Origin: Epiperipatus broadwayi
Taxonomy: Eukaryota > Onychophora > Udeonychophora > Euonychophora > Peripatidae
DNA: 64,000 bases
NCBI GenBank assembly: GCA_028023455.1
Contig: JAQFVV010012499.1
Coordinates: forward strand, 2,116,584-2,180,583
Direction of reading: 5' to 3'
Shown: piece by piece, positions 51,048 to 62,060 of the stretch
How positions within the stretch are numbered: position 1 is the stretch's first letter
Layout: each line of letters starts with the position of its first letter
Notes under the pieces: model-generated
What the model was told of the DNA's origin: nothing
Seen by the model: the letters and a program-made list of their open reading frames with translations, nothing else
The model's database searches: none
Translations under genes and position numbers: made by a program

Positions 51048-54000
51048 CATATCTAAAATTTAATCTATTTTACATTAACTAATTTCCCAAAAATAATTTA
51101 GAATAATGATTAATTAGAAATAGCAATAAAACAAAATTGAGAAGTACTCTATAATCTCATCAATACAAATTACCCAAAAACATATAAACTTACTGAATTA
51201 CATTTTTACTTGTTGGATCTCTATTTCATTAATAATTCTTTTCTATCGGGTACTCTGATCATCTAGCTCTTAACATGGAACTAAATATTAATTTAAAAGA
51301 TCAATCCATTCTTCAATGCAATAATACTGTTAGGCTTCTCTTAAAATTTCTACATGAGAAGCAGTTATTTCCAAATTACACATCCTCTTCAAAAAAAATT
51401 AATATCCTTTCATTCCATTCCATTGAGGCTTAGCTTAATTTCATCAATATTATTAACTCAATTATTAGTCACTACTCAAAAAAAAAAAAAAATCACCATG
51501 ACCTAATGCAAAGAATTGGACATACTAGACTAAAAACTAAAATTTATGTGATATTGTGTCCATCCCTTCTAACATGCATCTTAGACAACAATATAAAAAA
51601 ATCCAATTGTTACTTGCATATCTCTCAACTAAAAATGCAAAAATGTATTTAGCTCAACTTCATAAATGGTTCAGTAGATATATTCACCAGAACTTCCATG
51701 TATAAAACAAACAAAAACTTTCTTCATCCATCATAAAAAATAATCAATTGTTGATGGATCAACAAATGTTTCCTCCTACTATTCTATCTTTTCAAGGTCA
51801 AATTTCAACCTCCCCTCTTCCCTTATATAATTATATACCATTTTAGATTCAGTAATCCTAATCACAAAATTACAGAGAATGATAATAAACTTAAGCTCAA
51901 CTTATTTCCAGATAGCATATATTGTGATCTTCATCATGTTCACTTTGTCACAAATAATAAGAAACTATCCAACCCTTTCTCATTTAAGTGCACAATCACT
52001 TCAAATGCACCAAAATCTCATTACATCTATCACTAAGTCCCAATCAGCTTCATTCATCATGCTTATTAACAGATAAAGAGAGGTTCTTTAGCATTAGTGC
52101 AACTATTTTCATTTTGTTCACTCTATGGTTTCTTAGATGCTATATCTGCTTCAGCTCAAAACTAAAAAAACTGCAAATGAATATCTGCAACAAAATAAAT
52201 AAAAGTAATCAAACTCTCAGGCTTCCAGATATATATGTACCATGTGGAATTTAATATTCTTACATATACCACTGTAACCATTGGTCATTAAAATTAGGAC
52301 ATAATTCCAATACTTATCATTAACCATATTGTTGACTCATTTAAAAATTAATTTACAATAAATCAACCACCCAACTGAATACTAACCCATAAAACCATTT
52401 TTAAATCTAATGGCATACTTGATGTCCTAATTAATTATTCACCACTTGCATATAATTCTTTTTGAAACTGTATGCACTATAAAACTCATTGATACCAAAG
52501 TATAATGTTCATATAAGTAATATGTACTATATACATAAAATTTTTATAAACCTTGTAATTGTCATATCTGTACATTCAAGAAACAAAATCCAGAGTCCAG
52601 GCAAAATAAACTAAAGCTGATCAAGATGAGGTGGTGAGATGTCAAATCTGATCAAACTTCAATTCATTTACCAGAACTATGTGATTTAATACCTTATGAA
52701 TAACATTTCTGAGATTACACTCAATCTTAATTTCTTCAGAGAACTGACTGAGGAAGGAGACAAAAATAAGACTCAGGTAAAATTAACAATTTAAAGATAA
52801 TTATGAGCTAAATAAACTACTTAACATACTAAGACTTAACTTAAAAATGCATATTATACATATTAATAATAGGGAATTTGGATGACTTGGAGTTGGATTG
52901 TGAGTAAAAAGTGTGAAACAACTTATATTTTATATACCTTTATTAAAATAAATGATTAAATAATTCAAGTAAAATAAAAAAAATTAACAACTTAAGTTAG
53001 GATACATATATAATTAATGCACACAGCCATTGCAAAATGATGGTATTAATTTAATATAGCAATCTCATTTTGAAAATTCCAACTTAATTTATACAAGTAT
53101 TTGAGGTTAATAAATCATGCCTATAATGTTCTGATATGCCAAACTATTCTTTGGTTGGCCAATGTTATAAGCTAAAACTATAGCCAGGATCATTATTATA
53201 TATAACATTAAGCTAATCATTATAAATACATTGCAAATGAACAATTTAATAAGCTCAATATACAGATTCAATCTGGTAACCTAGATTGTGGCTTCAAACT
53301 AATACTGAAGCATTAATAATGAGGAAGAAAACTTGTTACTTTTAGGATCACATCTATAAACTGTGGCATTAATGAAATACTAAAATTAAGGTCATGGTGC
53401 AAGTGAGTAATTGTTTATGTGCTTCAGTATCAAATACTTGGTGCACTAAAACCGAATGGCTTGCTACAATATTAAAGAACATTTTAGTTCAGGAAGTTGG
53501 ATAGGCTTTAAATATGGCTTGGACCTTTGTGTTCCAGTTCAAAAGATAGCAATCTGAACTGTATGGACAGGAACAGCCATCACTACTAGCCCATCAGAAA
53601 AACATAGCAAGATGTTAGTGACCAATGGGTGCTTAGTTAAGACATACTTGCAATGCATAATAATACCAATATGTATGTAGAATTAATTAATAAAGGTACC
53701 TAAACAAATAGTTTCTATATTCTAAAACTAACTCAATCCAGTTTTTAGTTTAACATATAGTACTCATGCTAAATAAAATAGCTAATTAAATTATTAATCC
53801 ATTTAATACATTTAATGTGTATACATATATATTTGCAATTAAGTTAGGGAGAAGAAAGTATATTTAATGGCCTTAACATTTAAATATACTTTTAATATCA
53901 TCCTTAGCTAGTATCTTACTTCTAAGCAATATATAAAATCATAAATTTATTAACTTATGCAAACCTTAACAAACTATAATATCAACTACATAATGATAAC

Positions 54001-55984
54001 AATGAGCGTGTAGCAACTAGTTGTTATCTAGCAGAATAGGACTTCAAAGCAGCAATATACTATGCTAAGTAGCATTGTTTAATATTATGATAGAGAGATT
54101 ATAATGATCTCTTCTTTAAAGTTTACAAAAATAAAATATTCACTGCCTCAAAATATTGGCATATCATAACATATATATTAAATTAATGAAAATGAAATAA
54201 TTAAAACAGTAATTATAGGCATGACTGCAGTTTATAAAGAAATTATATAATAACTGATTGCAGTTATTTAGATTAAAAGAGGAACTACATTAAGATTAAA
54301 GCAAGTTTTACAATTTAACTTTAGAAATGATTTAATTTAAAAGAAATTAATAATTAGGTTGAACAATTAGATTATAGTAGTAAACTAGTTTGATATTTAA
54401 TTTACAGTTTAAAAATTAATTTATAGTGCTCTGTGGTTTATGAAGAAATATTACTGATCTTCTTCAGCAATTTAGACATCAGGCACTTGAAAGTAAGCAT
54501 TGTGGCACTCTTCTTTGCTTGGTGATAGTCTTCTTTCAACTGCAGGCAGTGGCTGGAAACTCTCCATCCTAGTGATGATGATCACATGCCATTGTGGCAT
54601 ATAGGTTGGGATTAGAGAAGATCAATTTCTTGCAGAACGAAATGTCAAATCTACAGCCATCCTACTCATTCATTACAAAATTCAAGCAGACATGGATTCT
54701 GGTAGCAAAGCACATATAATTTTACAGAGTATATTTTAATTGTTGAAATATAAGCTATTTATACTAATTTTAAAATCCAATATTATTTTTCTACAAAATG
54801 GATTCACATCAGGTGAATCCATTAGCACTTGTTTACAATTTCAAATTTAAATTTGTAAATTTGTTTCAACTATTGTTTAAATTTTAAGTCAAGTAATTTT
54901 AATTTTAATTTGCCATTTGACTTCCAAAAGGATCTGAAATAGTGCTAGTTTAGTGTGTGTTGTTATTTACTAAGTTTCAGTTTGGAAAATATTATTGCAA
55001 AAATGTAAATTTAAAAACTTAGCCTATAGGCTATTTTAAAACCAGGAGCATGGCTTGATTTTTATTAACAATATTTTAATTTAACTTTAGCAAATTTATC
55101 AAATCTTTTACAATAACATTTCATAATATATGTATTATGATAATATGTGGATTTTATACATACATATGTGATTCTCAATGAAAACTAATTAATTGACTTT
55201 CTTGTAATAAATAAATCTATAATTGTAAAAGATATAAATTTAAATACAAATCCACTGTAATATACATAAACCGGTAATATATCATAGTCTGTTACTTGCA
55301 CATATATGTGAGCTGATACATATATAACCATGTGTCTGATGATACACATATACTCGAGGGATTTAATGCTATCACAGATGGAGTTATGGGGTAAAACAGG
55401 TGAAACGTATAATCTGTAAGGAATATACCATTTTGATATATATGTAAGAAAATACGCTTTTAAAAAAAATTCCAAAATCTTTTATTTGTTGACAAGTTAC
55501 AAACTCCTTAAATCATTTTGTTGAACAATGTAATGCCTGTTGTTATGGTTAGATGTAACTTGCTAGTGATTTCTTTATAAAATTTCATTAAGCAATTATT
55601 ATTATTGATGAACATAATTTTAAAACATGTCATATGCACATAAACAAAAATTTATCATGTGAAAGTGTTATTTGTCATTAATATGTCTACCAGACTGTAT
55701 GTGTACATATTTTGAGTAAAATAGTGAGCTAATATTTAATATAAAAAATTGATTTTAATTGTGTATGATCCTATTTTAGTTTAGAGAGATCTACCAGATG
55801 GTATAATTTAACCATGATTAAAGCTTTAAAATAACAAGATAATAGAACCAGGATAATTTCAAATTTTGATGAATATTTACCAAATGAAGCAATTAGTAAT
55901 TAGATTACAGGATAATACTTAGATTAACATTAATAAGATGGCAATAAAAAAATTGTAGTTTATAGAAAGTAATTTGATTAAAAT
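51048..55984. other. AT-rich DNA, no gene recognised
   Basis: No recognisable coding sequence. 53280-53660 and 54430-54700 are somewhat less AT-rich and may be old element fragments, but no ends, motifs or second copies were identified. A small inverted repeat (GGATTCAC...GTGAATCC) is at about 54800-54825. The 96-codon minus ORF at 55185-55475 has no recognisable feature. Confidence 0.45.
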
Positions 55985-56690
55985 CGGAATCTAAATAATG
56001 GATTTCATTTAGCTCATCTGGACTTTGTAGGCAATGTAGTTTATTTCAAAATAATGCTTCAATAAGTATCTCATGAAAGCAAGAAGACAATAAAGTATAG
56101 TTTTATTGCTTTTCACAAAAAAAAAAAAAAAATTGACAGCAATAAGCGATTTTTATTAAAAAAAGAAACTATAAATATTTTAATTATCATTGAAACCTAG
56201 TGCATAAAATTAATTGTAAAATTAAACTTGGATTAAATATTTTTGTTAGGAATAACACACTATTTAAAATATATATATCAATTCTTACATATAGATCCAA
56301 GACTTAAATGTTTGACAAAAAAACAATAAAAATATTTTATTCAGCAGCAATATATGAAGAAATAAATAATTAAGTGCATCAAGTACTATTGAAAATAAAA
56401 TATATGAATGAAAAAAAAAAATGACATAGGAAAAATTCAGAGGTTGAAATACAGTATGGCAAGATATGTTATTCAAAAAAATCATAATTGATGGACAATT
56501 GTAGTCTTAAATAAATCCCAATAGATCCCAAAAACTTTGAAAAAGATCACAAGTGAGATGAAAGAATGAGATAAAAAATTTTAGAAGAAAAGAAAATGTA
56601 TACATTGCAGAAATTAGATTGAAATTACAGAAATATTCTTCTAGCACTGGATCGAGAAATGCTTAATAATAATGATATATTTATATATGC
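55985..56690 (+). pseudogene. Highly decayed LINE copy
   Basis: Blocks align in order with the LINE at 36.1-37.2 kb: CATTTAGCTCATCTGGACTT (the F-x-D-D region) near 56010; ATAAAATTAATTGTAAAATT then AAACTTGGATT near 56205; GATGGACAATTGTAGTCTTA near 56490; and the GATCACAAGTGAGATGAAAG block near 56545. No frame remains open. It is the oldest of the three LINE copies in the window. Confidence 0.65.
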
Positions 56691-57344
56691 ATGTGGACAT
56701 TTTCCCAAAATTCAATAACTTTAAAATAAATTTTTGTCAGGAATTTCTGTTAATAGAAGATTAGTTTAACTATGACTTTCTATAATAAATTTGGGTTTCT
56801 TATTATTTGCAAATTTCAAAATAATATACATCATAATTTAATTTTTATAATTACCATTGATACTTTTCATAACAGTTATATAATATATATATATTAATTC
56901 AATTATTCTCATGAATAAATGATGAATTCATAGTATTATTTCAGGGAGCTCCCTTGTAATTAAAATATAATAACTAAATAACTGACATTTCATTATAATA
57001 ACAAGTACTTTTCTCAGAGCTTCTTTTTTCTCAAATCATAAGATTGTATGTGACGAGATTTAAAATTATATTTTTTTTTTCCTTTGTTACTTCCTCCTTA
57101 TTTATTGGCTAATAAGTTTTAAAAATATTTTATACTTCAAAAATATTTTCCAAATATTGTTAATTTTCTTTAATTCACATTTTTCATTCGTGCCCTTATG
57201 CCTTTTAAAAATCTCTATAGCTCCCCCTAGCAGTCACTGATCATCTTGTTCAATTTTTATCAAAATATGTGTTCTATTAAAATTGATGCCATGGTTAGTT
57301 AAATTAGTGTGTGAATAAATGGCTGATAAATTAGATTTTTCTCT
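56691..57344. other. AT-rich DNA, no feature seen
   Basis: No ORF, repeat or RNA gene recognised. Confidence 0.5.
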
Positions 57345-58084
57345 AACTTAACTTTATTGAACTGAAGAGAAGTAATAGGATATGATTTGTCAATTGTGTT
57401 AAATAAGCATCAAATAGGAATCTATCATATATTTTATATATTGATGTGAAAACCCACTAAACATCACATGATCACCATTTCTTATGCTTGCTCATAACTG
57501 TTATTAAAGCAGTCAAAATTCTCCATATAGTAGTGCCACTCAGTGGAAGCCAGAGTAATCAACGGATGCCAGAAGGCTTATTCATAAAATCCCTATTGTG
57601 TGCCTACTCATCCAATATCCCCAGACTAGTTTCTAGAGGGTTACATTAGATCCTAAGATCTAGGTGCAATGTTCTCAGATGTAAGGCTACTCACTGATGA
57701 AAACCACAAGCTAGAACTAGTCTGGGGATATTGAATGAGTAGGCACTAGATAGAGATTTTATACACGAGACTTCTGGCATCCATTGATTATTCTGGCTTG
57801 CACTGAGTAACACTGCTGTATGGAGAGTTTTGCCTGTTTTAATATATTGGTGTGATTGGATAGCATAAATTTTAATATTATCTAATAAGATTTTATTTTA
57901 TAGTATTTTAAGTTGGTGAAAGTAAAAAGATGGGTTTGGTTAATTGATTTTATATTATCATTAAAACTTTAATCTTATTATAATTGGCTTAATTAATAAG
58001 AATATAGTGATATTAGGGGAATAGCATAAGTTATCATTATTACTTTTTTATTTAGTGTAATCAGAAATCAGTTGTTGAGTTATA
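57345..58084 (+). repeat. Third copy of family A, interrupted by a foldback element
   Basis: Colinear with 2455-2790 of the 1.7-3.25 kb arm (for example GATATGATTTGTCAATTGTG, TTTTAAGTTGGTGAAAGT, GGCTTAATTAATAAGAATAT). Homology stops at 57449 and resumes at 57856 on either side of the 392 bp family B insertion. It ends at 58084, where the Penelope-like element begins. Confidence 0.8.
57450..57841 (+). mobile_element. 392 bp foldback element (family B, medium form)
   Basis: It is inserted in family A with a 14 bp target duplication (one mismatch): ATATATTGATGTGA (57436-57449) and ATATATTGGTGTGA (57842-57855). It starts AACCCACTAAACATCACATG and ends GAGAGTTTTGCCTGTTTTA. The two halves form an inverted repeat (CTACTCATCCAATATCCCCA against its complement near 57720-57745). 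The end sequences are shared with the 92 bp and 1070 bp forms. Confidence 0.9.
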
Positions 58085-58144
58085 TATATAAAAAATACAT
58101 ATTTTGCAGGTTCATCCATGTTTAAAACTTTTAATATTAATATA

Positions 58145-58180
58145 CTGACGTTTCGACTTGGTCACACAAGCCATCCACAG
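58145..58180 (-). ncRNA. Hammerhead-like motif, 3' pseudo-LTR of minus PLE
   Basis: Read on the minus strand: CTGTGGATGGCTTG, loop TGTGAC, CAAGTC, GAAACGTCAG. The CTTG/CAAG stem followed by GAAAC has hammerhead core order, but the first core box is CTGTGGA in place of CTGATGA. Hammerhead ribozymes are known in PLE pseudo-LTRs. Activity here is doubtful. Confidence 0.45.
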
Positions 58181-58375
58181 AGTTATAAAAGGTAGAAAGA
58201 TGGTTGTAGAGGCGCTACAATCACTGATTTGAATAAAATGTTAAAATTCCACCATTAGCAAAAAATGTTAAATTTAGAAATGTTTTTTAAAAAAATCTTT
58301 CCAAATACGAAGAAGTTTGCATGTATCATCTCGCTTATTGATACAATCTGGCCTTTTAAGTATCTCTATGGCTTA

Positions 58376-58757
58376 CCTAATTTTGCATTGGTAGAGATTA
58401 TCACATCTGGATATGATCCTGGTACTAGAAAATTCAATTTTATGACCTGAATCTATAGTATGGAGTGAGAATGCTGATGATGATGAGTGTTGTTTAACTG
58501 CATTAGCATGCTCATCTCTCCTAACACTGATGCAACGATTACTCATACCTATGTAAGAAGCTTTACAATGTTTACATGAGATTTGATAGACACCATGAGA
58601 TTCAAAAGGGATTGAAGCCTTAGGCTTGGTTATTATATTGCTGATCTTTTGATGAGCAGAAAATGCTGTATCTATATTATAGCGTTTTAATATACGTCCG
58701 ATACTGTCTGTAGTTTCTTTTACATATGGAACACAAATCCTAATAGCTGATTAATCA
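58376..58757 (-). pseudogene. GIY-YIG endonuclease domain, minus PLE
   Basis: The frame is -1 relative to the RT. It reads CVPYVKETTDSIGRILKRYN, then the GIY-YIG signature SHGVYQISCKHCKASYIGMS (58540-58600), SVRRDEHANAV with the Arg and His of the fold, and ends QCKIR followed by TAA at 58373-58375. In the plus copy that codon is GAA (REAIEIL), a conserved acidic position in this part of the GIY-YIG fold, so the minus copy lost it by one base change. There is also an early stop just after the frame change (TAA near 58753). In PLEs this domain nicks target DNA for target-primed reverse transcription. Confidence 0.85.
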
Positions 58758-59754
58758 TCTTTTTGTTTCCTATTTTGTCTATTTTGGGCTTGAAATAAAC
58801 TTTTTTTATAAATTTGTAATTATAACTATTTGCTAATAAAACACTCTTAATATGATTTATTTCTTCTTTCAGATGTGTCTCATCTGAAAGGTTAATTGCT
58901 CTATTTAAAAGAGTTTTGGCTACAGAAACTATCTGAGTTGGGTGATGATGAGAATGGAAATGCAAATATCTGTCTGTGTGTGTATCCTTTCTGTAAATAG
59001 AAAAAGATAAACTATTTGGTGCTCTGGTGACTAGAACATCAAGAAAAGGGAGTTTTCCATCAGACTCTGTCTCCATTGTAAATTTAATATGAGGATGCAT
59101 ATTATTTAAATGTAAGAAAAAATCATCTAATTTATTTTTTCCATGTTGCCATATGACAAAAGTGTCATCTATGTATCTGACCAAAATGAGAGGTTTTAGA
59201 AATGATGATTCTAAAGCACGAGTTTCTATATATTCCATGAATAAATCAGCTATTACTCCTGAGATAGGTGAGCCTATAGGAGTACCAAAAACTTGTCTGT
59301 AATGCTGTCCTTTGTATACAAAATTTGTATTTAAGAGACAATATTTAATTAAAGCAATAATATGGTCTGGTAAATTGCAACATTGTGAGATTATATTTAA
59401 AGCTTCATCAATTGGAATGTTTGTAAACAAAGACACGACATCAAAACTGACCAGAATGTCATTAGCATTAATTTTTAAACTTTTTAAAACAGAAATAAAA
59501 TGAAGAGAATTTTTAATATATGATTTAATAGATGGGATTGTAGGTGTAATGAAATCCGATAAGTATCTGGCTAAAATATGAGTTGGAGAACCTATTGCAC
59601 TTACTATTGCACGAAGGGGGGTATCTGGTTTGTGAATTTTTGAAAGTCCATAAAATTTTGGACAGACACAAAATTTTTCACGAGGGATTATTTTATTTTT
59701 TATCTCTGTTTCAATAGGTGATTTATTAATAATAGCTTTTGTTGTTTTTTCCAA
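58720..59754 (-). CDS. Penelope-like reverse transcriptase (open 344-codon segment)
   Basis: This is the longest open frame in the window. It starts at an arbitrary in-frame TTG, since the reading frame is open upstream. Motifs in order: YGLSKIHKPDTPLR (about residues 35-48), FDVVSLFTNIP (104-114, first catalytic Asp), GTPIGSPISGVIADLF (157-172), RYIDDTFVIW (193-202, catalytic Asp pair) and KLPFLDVLVTR downstream. The KIHK and YIDD signatures are those of Penelope-like RTs, which are related to telomerase. It would copy the element RNA at the nicked target. This segment is uninterrupted, although the rest of the protein is broken on both sides. It ends at TAA 58720, just past the start of the endonuclease frame. 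Confidence 0.93.
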   Translation of the reverse strand: MEKTTKAIINKSPIETEIKNKIIPREKFCVCPKFYGLSKIHKPDTPLRAIVSAIGSPTHILARYLSDFITPTIPSIKSYIKNSLHFISVLKSLKINANDILVSFDVVSLFTNIPIDEALNIISQCCNLPDHIIALIKYCLLNTNFVYKGQHYRQVFGTPIGSPISGVIADLFMEYIETRALESSFLKPLILVRYIDDTFVIWQHGKNKLDDFFLHLNNMHPHIKFTMETESDGKLPFLDVLVTRAPNSLSFSIYRKDTHTDRYLHFHSHHHPTQIVSVAKTLLNRAINLSDETHLKEEINHIKSVLLANSYNYKFIKKVYFKPKIDKIGNKKMINQLLGFVFHM

Positions 59755-59848
59755 ATACGTAGTATGATCTCTTTTTGATAGTTTATAAGTTTTATCATTA
59801 AGCAGATCAAAAATTTTATTATAAAATTTTATTATAAAATTTTATTAT

Positions 59849-59880
59849 AAAGGTAATGCCACAACTGTGGCATTACCTTT
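59849..59880. repeat. 32 bp perfect palindrome plus triple repeat inside the PLE ORF
   Basis: AAAGGTAATGCCACA, AC, then its exact reverse complement. Next to it (59820-59850) an ATTATAAAATTTT unit is repeated three times. The plus-strand PLE copy has unique coding sequence here (KGNATVVMDHD). The minus copy lost that stretch and gained the palindrome. Confidence 0.95.
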
Positions 59881-60163
59881 ATCAGCTGGAATTACAACAA
59901 TTTATTTGTCCAATTTTATATTATTTAATGCTTGTCTTTCTTTCTTTGAAATATTATTTTTAGGAAGCTTAGCTTTTTTAAAAATATTACAAATCTCAGC
60001 TCTAGCCAAATCAGCCGATGTAGAATCAATTTTATCGAGAGCTGATTCAACATTACAAACAATTTTCTTAAAAGGTATCCAGGAAGGTGTTAAAGCAAAA
60101 TTGAAACCTTTTTCTAAAACCGAAATTTCATCTGTAGAGAGGGCTTTCCTAGATAAATTATAA
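59881..60163 (-). pseudogene. PLE N-terminal ORF, middle segment
   Basis: Conceptual minus-strand reading continues LSRKALSTDEISVLEKGFNF, then SADLARAEICNIFKKAKLPK and KERQALNNIKLD. The same block is in the plus copy at 61915-62165. It is separated from the N-terminal piece by a frameshift in the T-run at 60166-60177 and contains an in-frame TAA near 59905. This region precedes the RT core. Its function beyond that is unknown to me. Confidence 0.75.
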
Positions 60164-60665
60164 ACGTTTTTTTTTTATTTGGATACATAATGTTTGGGGA
60201 TTGTGTTCTAATTAGCATTTGTAATTTTTTCTTTTGCTTTGCTGTTACAAATTCCGAATCTTTAAACGATCTAAAATGTGCAATACAATCCAAACTAGTC
60301 CACAGTAAAGGGTGTATTTTATTACTAAGGAATAAACGTAAATGTAGCAATACTTTATCAATTTTGTCTAAATTTTTCTGAGTTTCTTTAATAAAAGAGT
60401 TTAAAATAATATTGCTAGTTTTCCTTAGAATTTTACTAACATTATAATTGTTCTTGTGAAACACAATTTTATAGCAAGTGGGTATAACATTGTCATTTTT
60501 GCATGCTAATAAAAAAGATAAATTACAAAGTAACTTACATTTCTTAATCCATGTTCTTTCAAATATACAAAGCTGTTTAAAAATTTCCTCCCCATAGAGG
60601 TTAATAATGTTAAAATGAAGATTTGCACGGGTTAAATATATAAAATACATATTTTGCGGATTCAT
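60114..60665 (-). pseudogene. PLE N-terminal ORF piece
   Basis: Starts MNPQNMYFIYLTRANLHFN at ATG 60665, which lies inside the pseudo-LTR. It continues with a basic, Lys/Asn-rich stretch (WIKKCKLLCNLSFLLACKN, then FHKNNYNVSKILRKT) to about residue 165 before the frame is lost in a homopolymer run; the residues after that are out of frame. The same protein is in the plus copy at 61410-61981. No catalytic motif is recognised. PLE ORFs carry a variable N-terminal part ahead of the RT. Confidence 0.8.
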
Positions 60666-60694
60666 CCATGTTAAAAACTTTTAATATTAATATA

Positions 60695-60730
60695 CTGATG
60701 TTTCGACATGGTCACACAAGCCATCCACAG
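60695..60730 (-). ncRNA. Hammerhead-like motif, 5' pseudo-LTR of minus PLE
   Basis: Same as the motif at 58145-58180 with two changes: CCATGTC for CCAAGTC, which weakens the stem, and CATCAG for CGTCAG after GAAA. The first box is again CTGTGGA. Confidence 0.4.
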
Positions 60731-61344
60731 AGTTATAAAAGGTAGAAAGAAGGTTATAGAGGTGCTACAATCACTGATTTGAATAAAATGTTAAAATTCC
60801 ACCAATAGCAAAAAATGTTAAATTAAGCAATGTTTTTTTAAAAAAATCTTTCCAAATAGGAGGAAGTTTGCATGTATCATCTCACTTATTGATACAATCT
60901 GGCCTTTTAAGTATCTCAATGGCTTCTCTAATTTTGCATTGGTAGAGATTATCACATCTGGATATGATCCTGGTACTAGAAAAATTGTTGCATCAGTGTT
61001 AGGAGAGATGAGCATGCTAATGCAGTTAAACAACACCCATCATCATCAGCACTCTCACTCCATACTATAGATTCAGGTCATAAAATTGATTTTTCTAGTA
61101 CCAGGATCATATCCAGATGTGATAATCTCTACCAATGCAAAATTAGAGAAGCCATTGAGATACTTAAAAGGCCAGATTGTATCAATAAGCGAGATGATAC
61201 ATGCAAACTTCCACCTATTTGGAAAGATTTTTTAAAAAAAAACATTCCTAAATTTAACATTTTTTGCTATTGGTGGAATTTTACCATTTTATTCAAATCA
61301 GTGATTGTAGCGCCTTTACAACTGTCTTTCTACCTTTTATAACT

Positions 61345-61380
61345 CTGTGGATGGCTTGTGTGACCAAGTCGAAACGTCAG
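61345..61380 (+). ncRNA. Hammerhead-like motif, 5' pseudo-LTR of plus PLE
   Basis: CTGTGGATGGCTTG, TGTGAC, CAAGTC, GAAACGTCAG in the sense orientation of the element, about 30 bp upstream of the ORF ATG. It has the same altered first box (CTGTGGA) as the other copies. Confidence 0.45.
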
Positions 61381-61409
61381 TATATTAATATTAAAAGTTT
61401 TTAACATGG

Positions 61410-61981
61410 ATGAACCCACAAAATATGTATTTTATATATTTAACCCATGCAAATCTTTGTTTTAACATTATTAACCTCTATGGAGAGGAAATTTTTAAAC
61501 AGCTTCGTATATTTGAAAGAACGTGATTAAGAAATGTAAGTTACTTTGTAATTTATCTTTTTTATTAGCGTGCAAAAATCACAATGTTATACCCACTTGC
61601 TGTAAAATTGTGTTTCACAAGAACAATTATAATGTTAGTAAAATTCTAAGAAAAACTAGCAATATTATTTTAAACTCTTTTATTAAAGAAACTCGGAAAA
61701 ATTTAGACAAAATTGATAAAGTATTGCTACATTTATGTTTATTCCTTATTAATAAAATACACCCTTTACTGTGGACTAGTTTGGATTGTATTGCAAGTTT
61801 TAGATCGTTTAAAGATTCGGAATTTGTAACAGCAAAGCAAAAGAAAAAATTACAAATGCTAATTAGAACACAATCCCCAAACATTATGTATCCAAATCAA
61901 AAAAACGTTTATAATTTATCTAGGAAAGCCCTCTCTACAGATGAAATTTCGGTTTTAGAAAAAATTTCAATTTTGCTTTAA
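61410..61981 (+). pseudogene. PLE N-terminal ORF, plus copy
   Basis: Starts MNPQNMYFIYLTHANLCFN (the third residue reads P, the fourth Q). A one-base deletion at about 61525 (ACGTGATT for ACATGGATT) shifts the frame; the sequence then continues IKKCKLLCNLSFLLACKN and runs open to a stop at 61979. The T-run frameshift of the minus copy is not present here (AAAAAACG at 61905), so LSRKALSTDEISVLEK follows in frame. It is the same protein as 60114-60665. Confidence 0.8.
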
Positions 61982-62060
61982 CACCTTCCCAGATACCTTT
62001 TGAGAAAATTGTTTGTAATTTGAATCAGCTCTAGATAAAATTGATTCTACATCGGCTGAT

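Larger units (their letters stand above)
58085..60985 (-). mobile_element. Penelope-like retroelement, minus-strand copy with pseudo-LTRs
   Basis: 5' pseudo-LTR 60666-60985 (a partial 3' end of another copy), then an ORF starting at ATG 60665, RT, GIY-YIG endonuclease and 3' pseudo-LTR to 58085. The pseudo-LTRs carry the end of the GIY-YIG coding region, a ~190 bp untranslated part with a hammerhead-like motif, and about 30 bp past the ORF start. The 3' end breaks off at that point, as expected for the tandem-like arrangement of PLEs. The copy is inactive: a frameshift at the T-run near 60166-60177, rearrangement at 59820-59880, and a stop in the endonuclease. Confidence 0.9.

Noticed and set aside
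55185-55475. 96-codon minus ORF as a membrane protein
   Set aside because: Hydrophobic residues follow from AT-rich codons; there is no motif, no second copy and no gene context.
58265-58450. Opposite-strand ORFs across the PLEs (also 59312-59503, 59867-60163, 60190-60381, 61627-61884, 61967-62203, 62550-62741, 63604-63789)
   Set aside because: They are antisense shadows of the RT, N-terminal and GIY-YIG coding sequence and mirror each other between the two copies.
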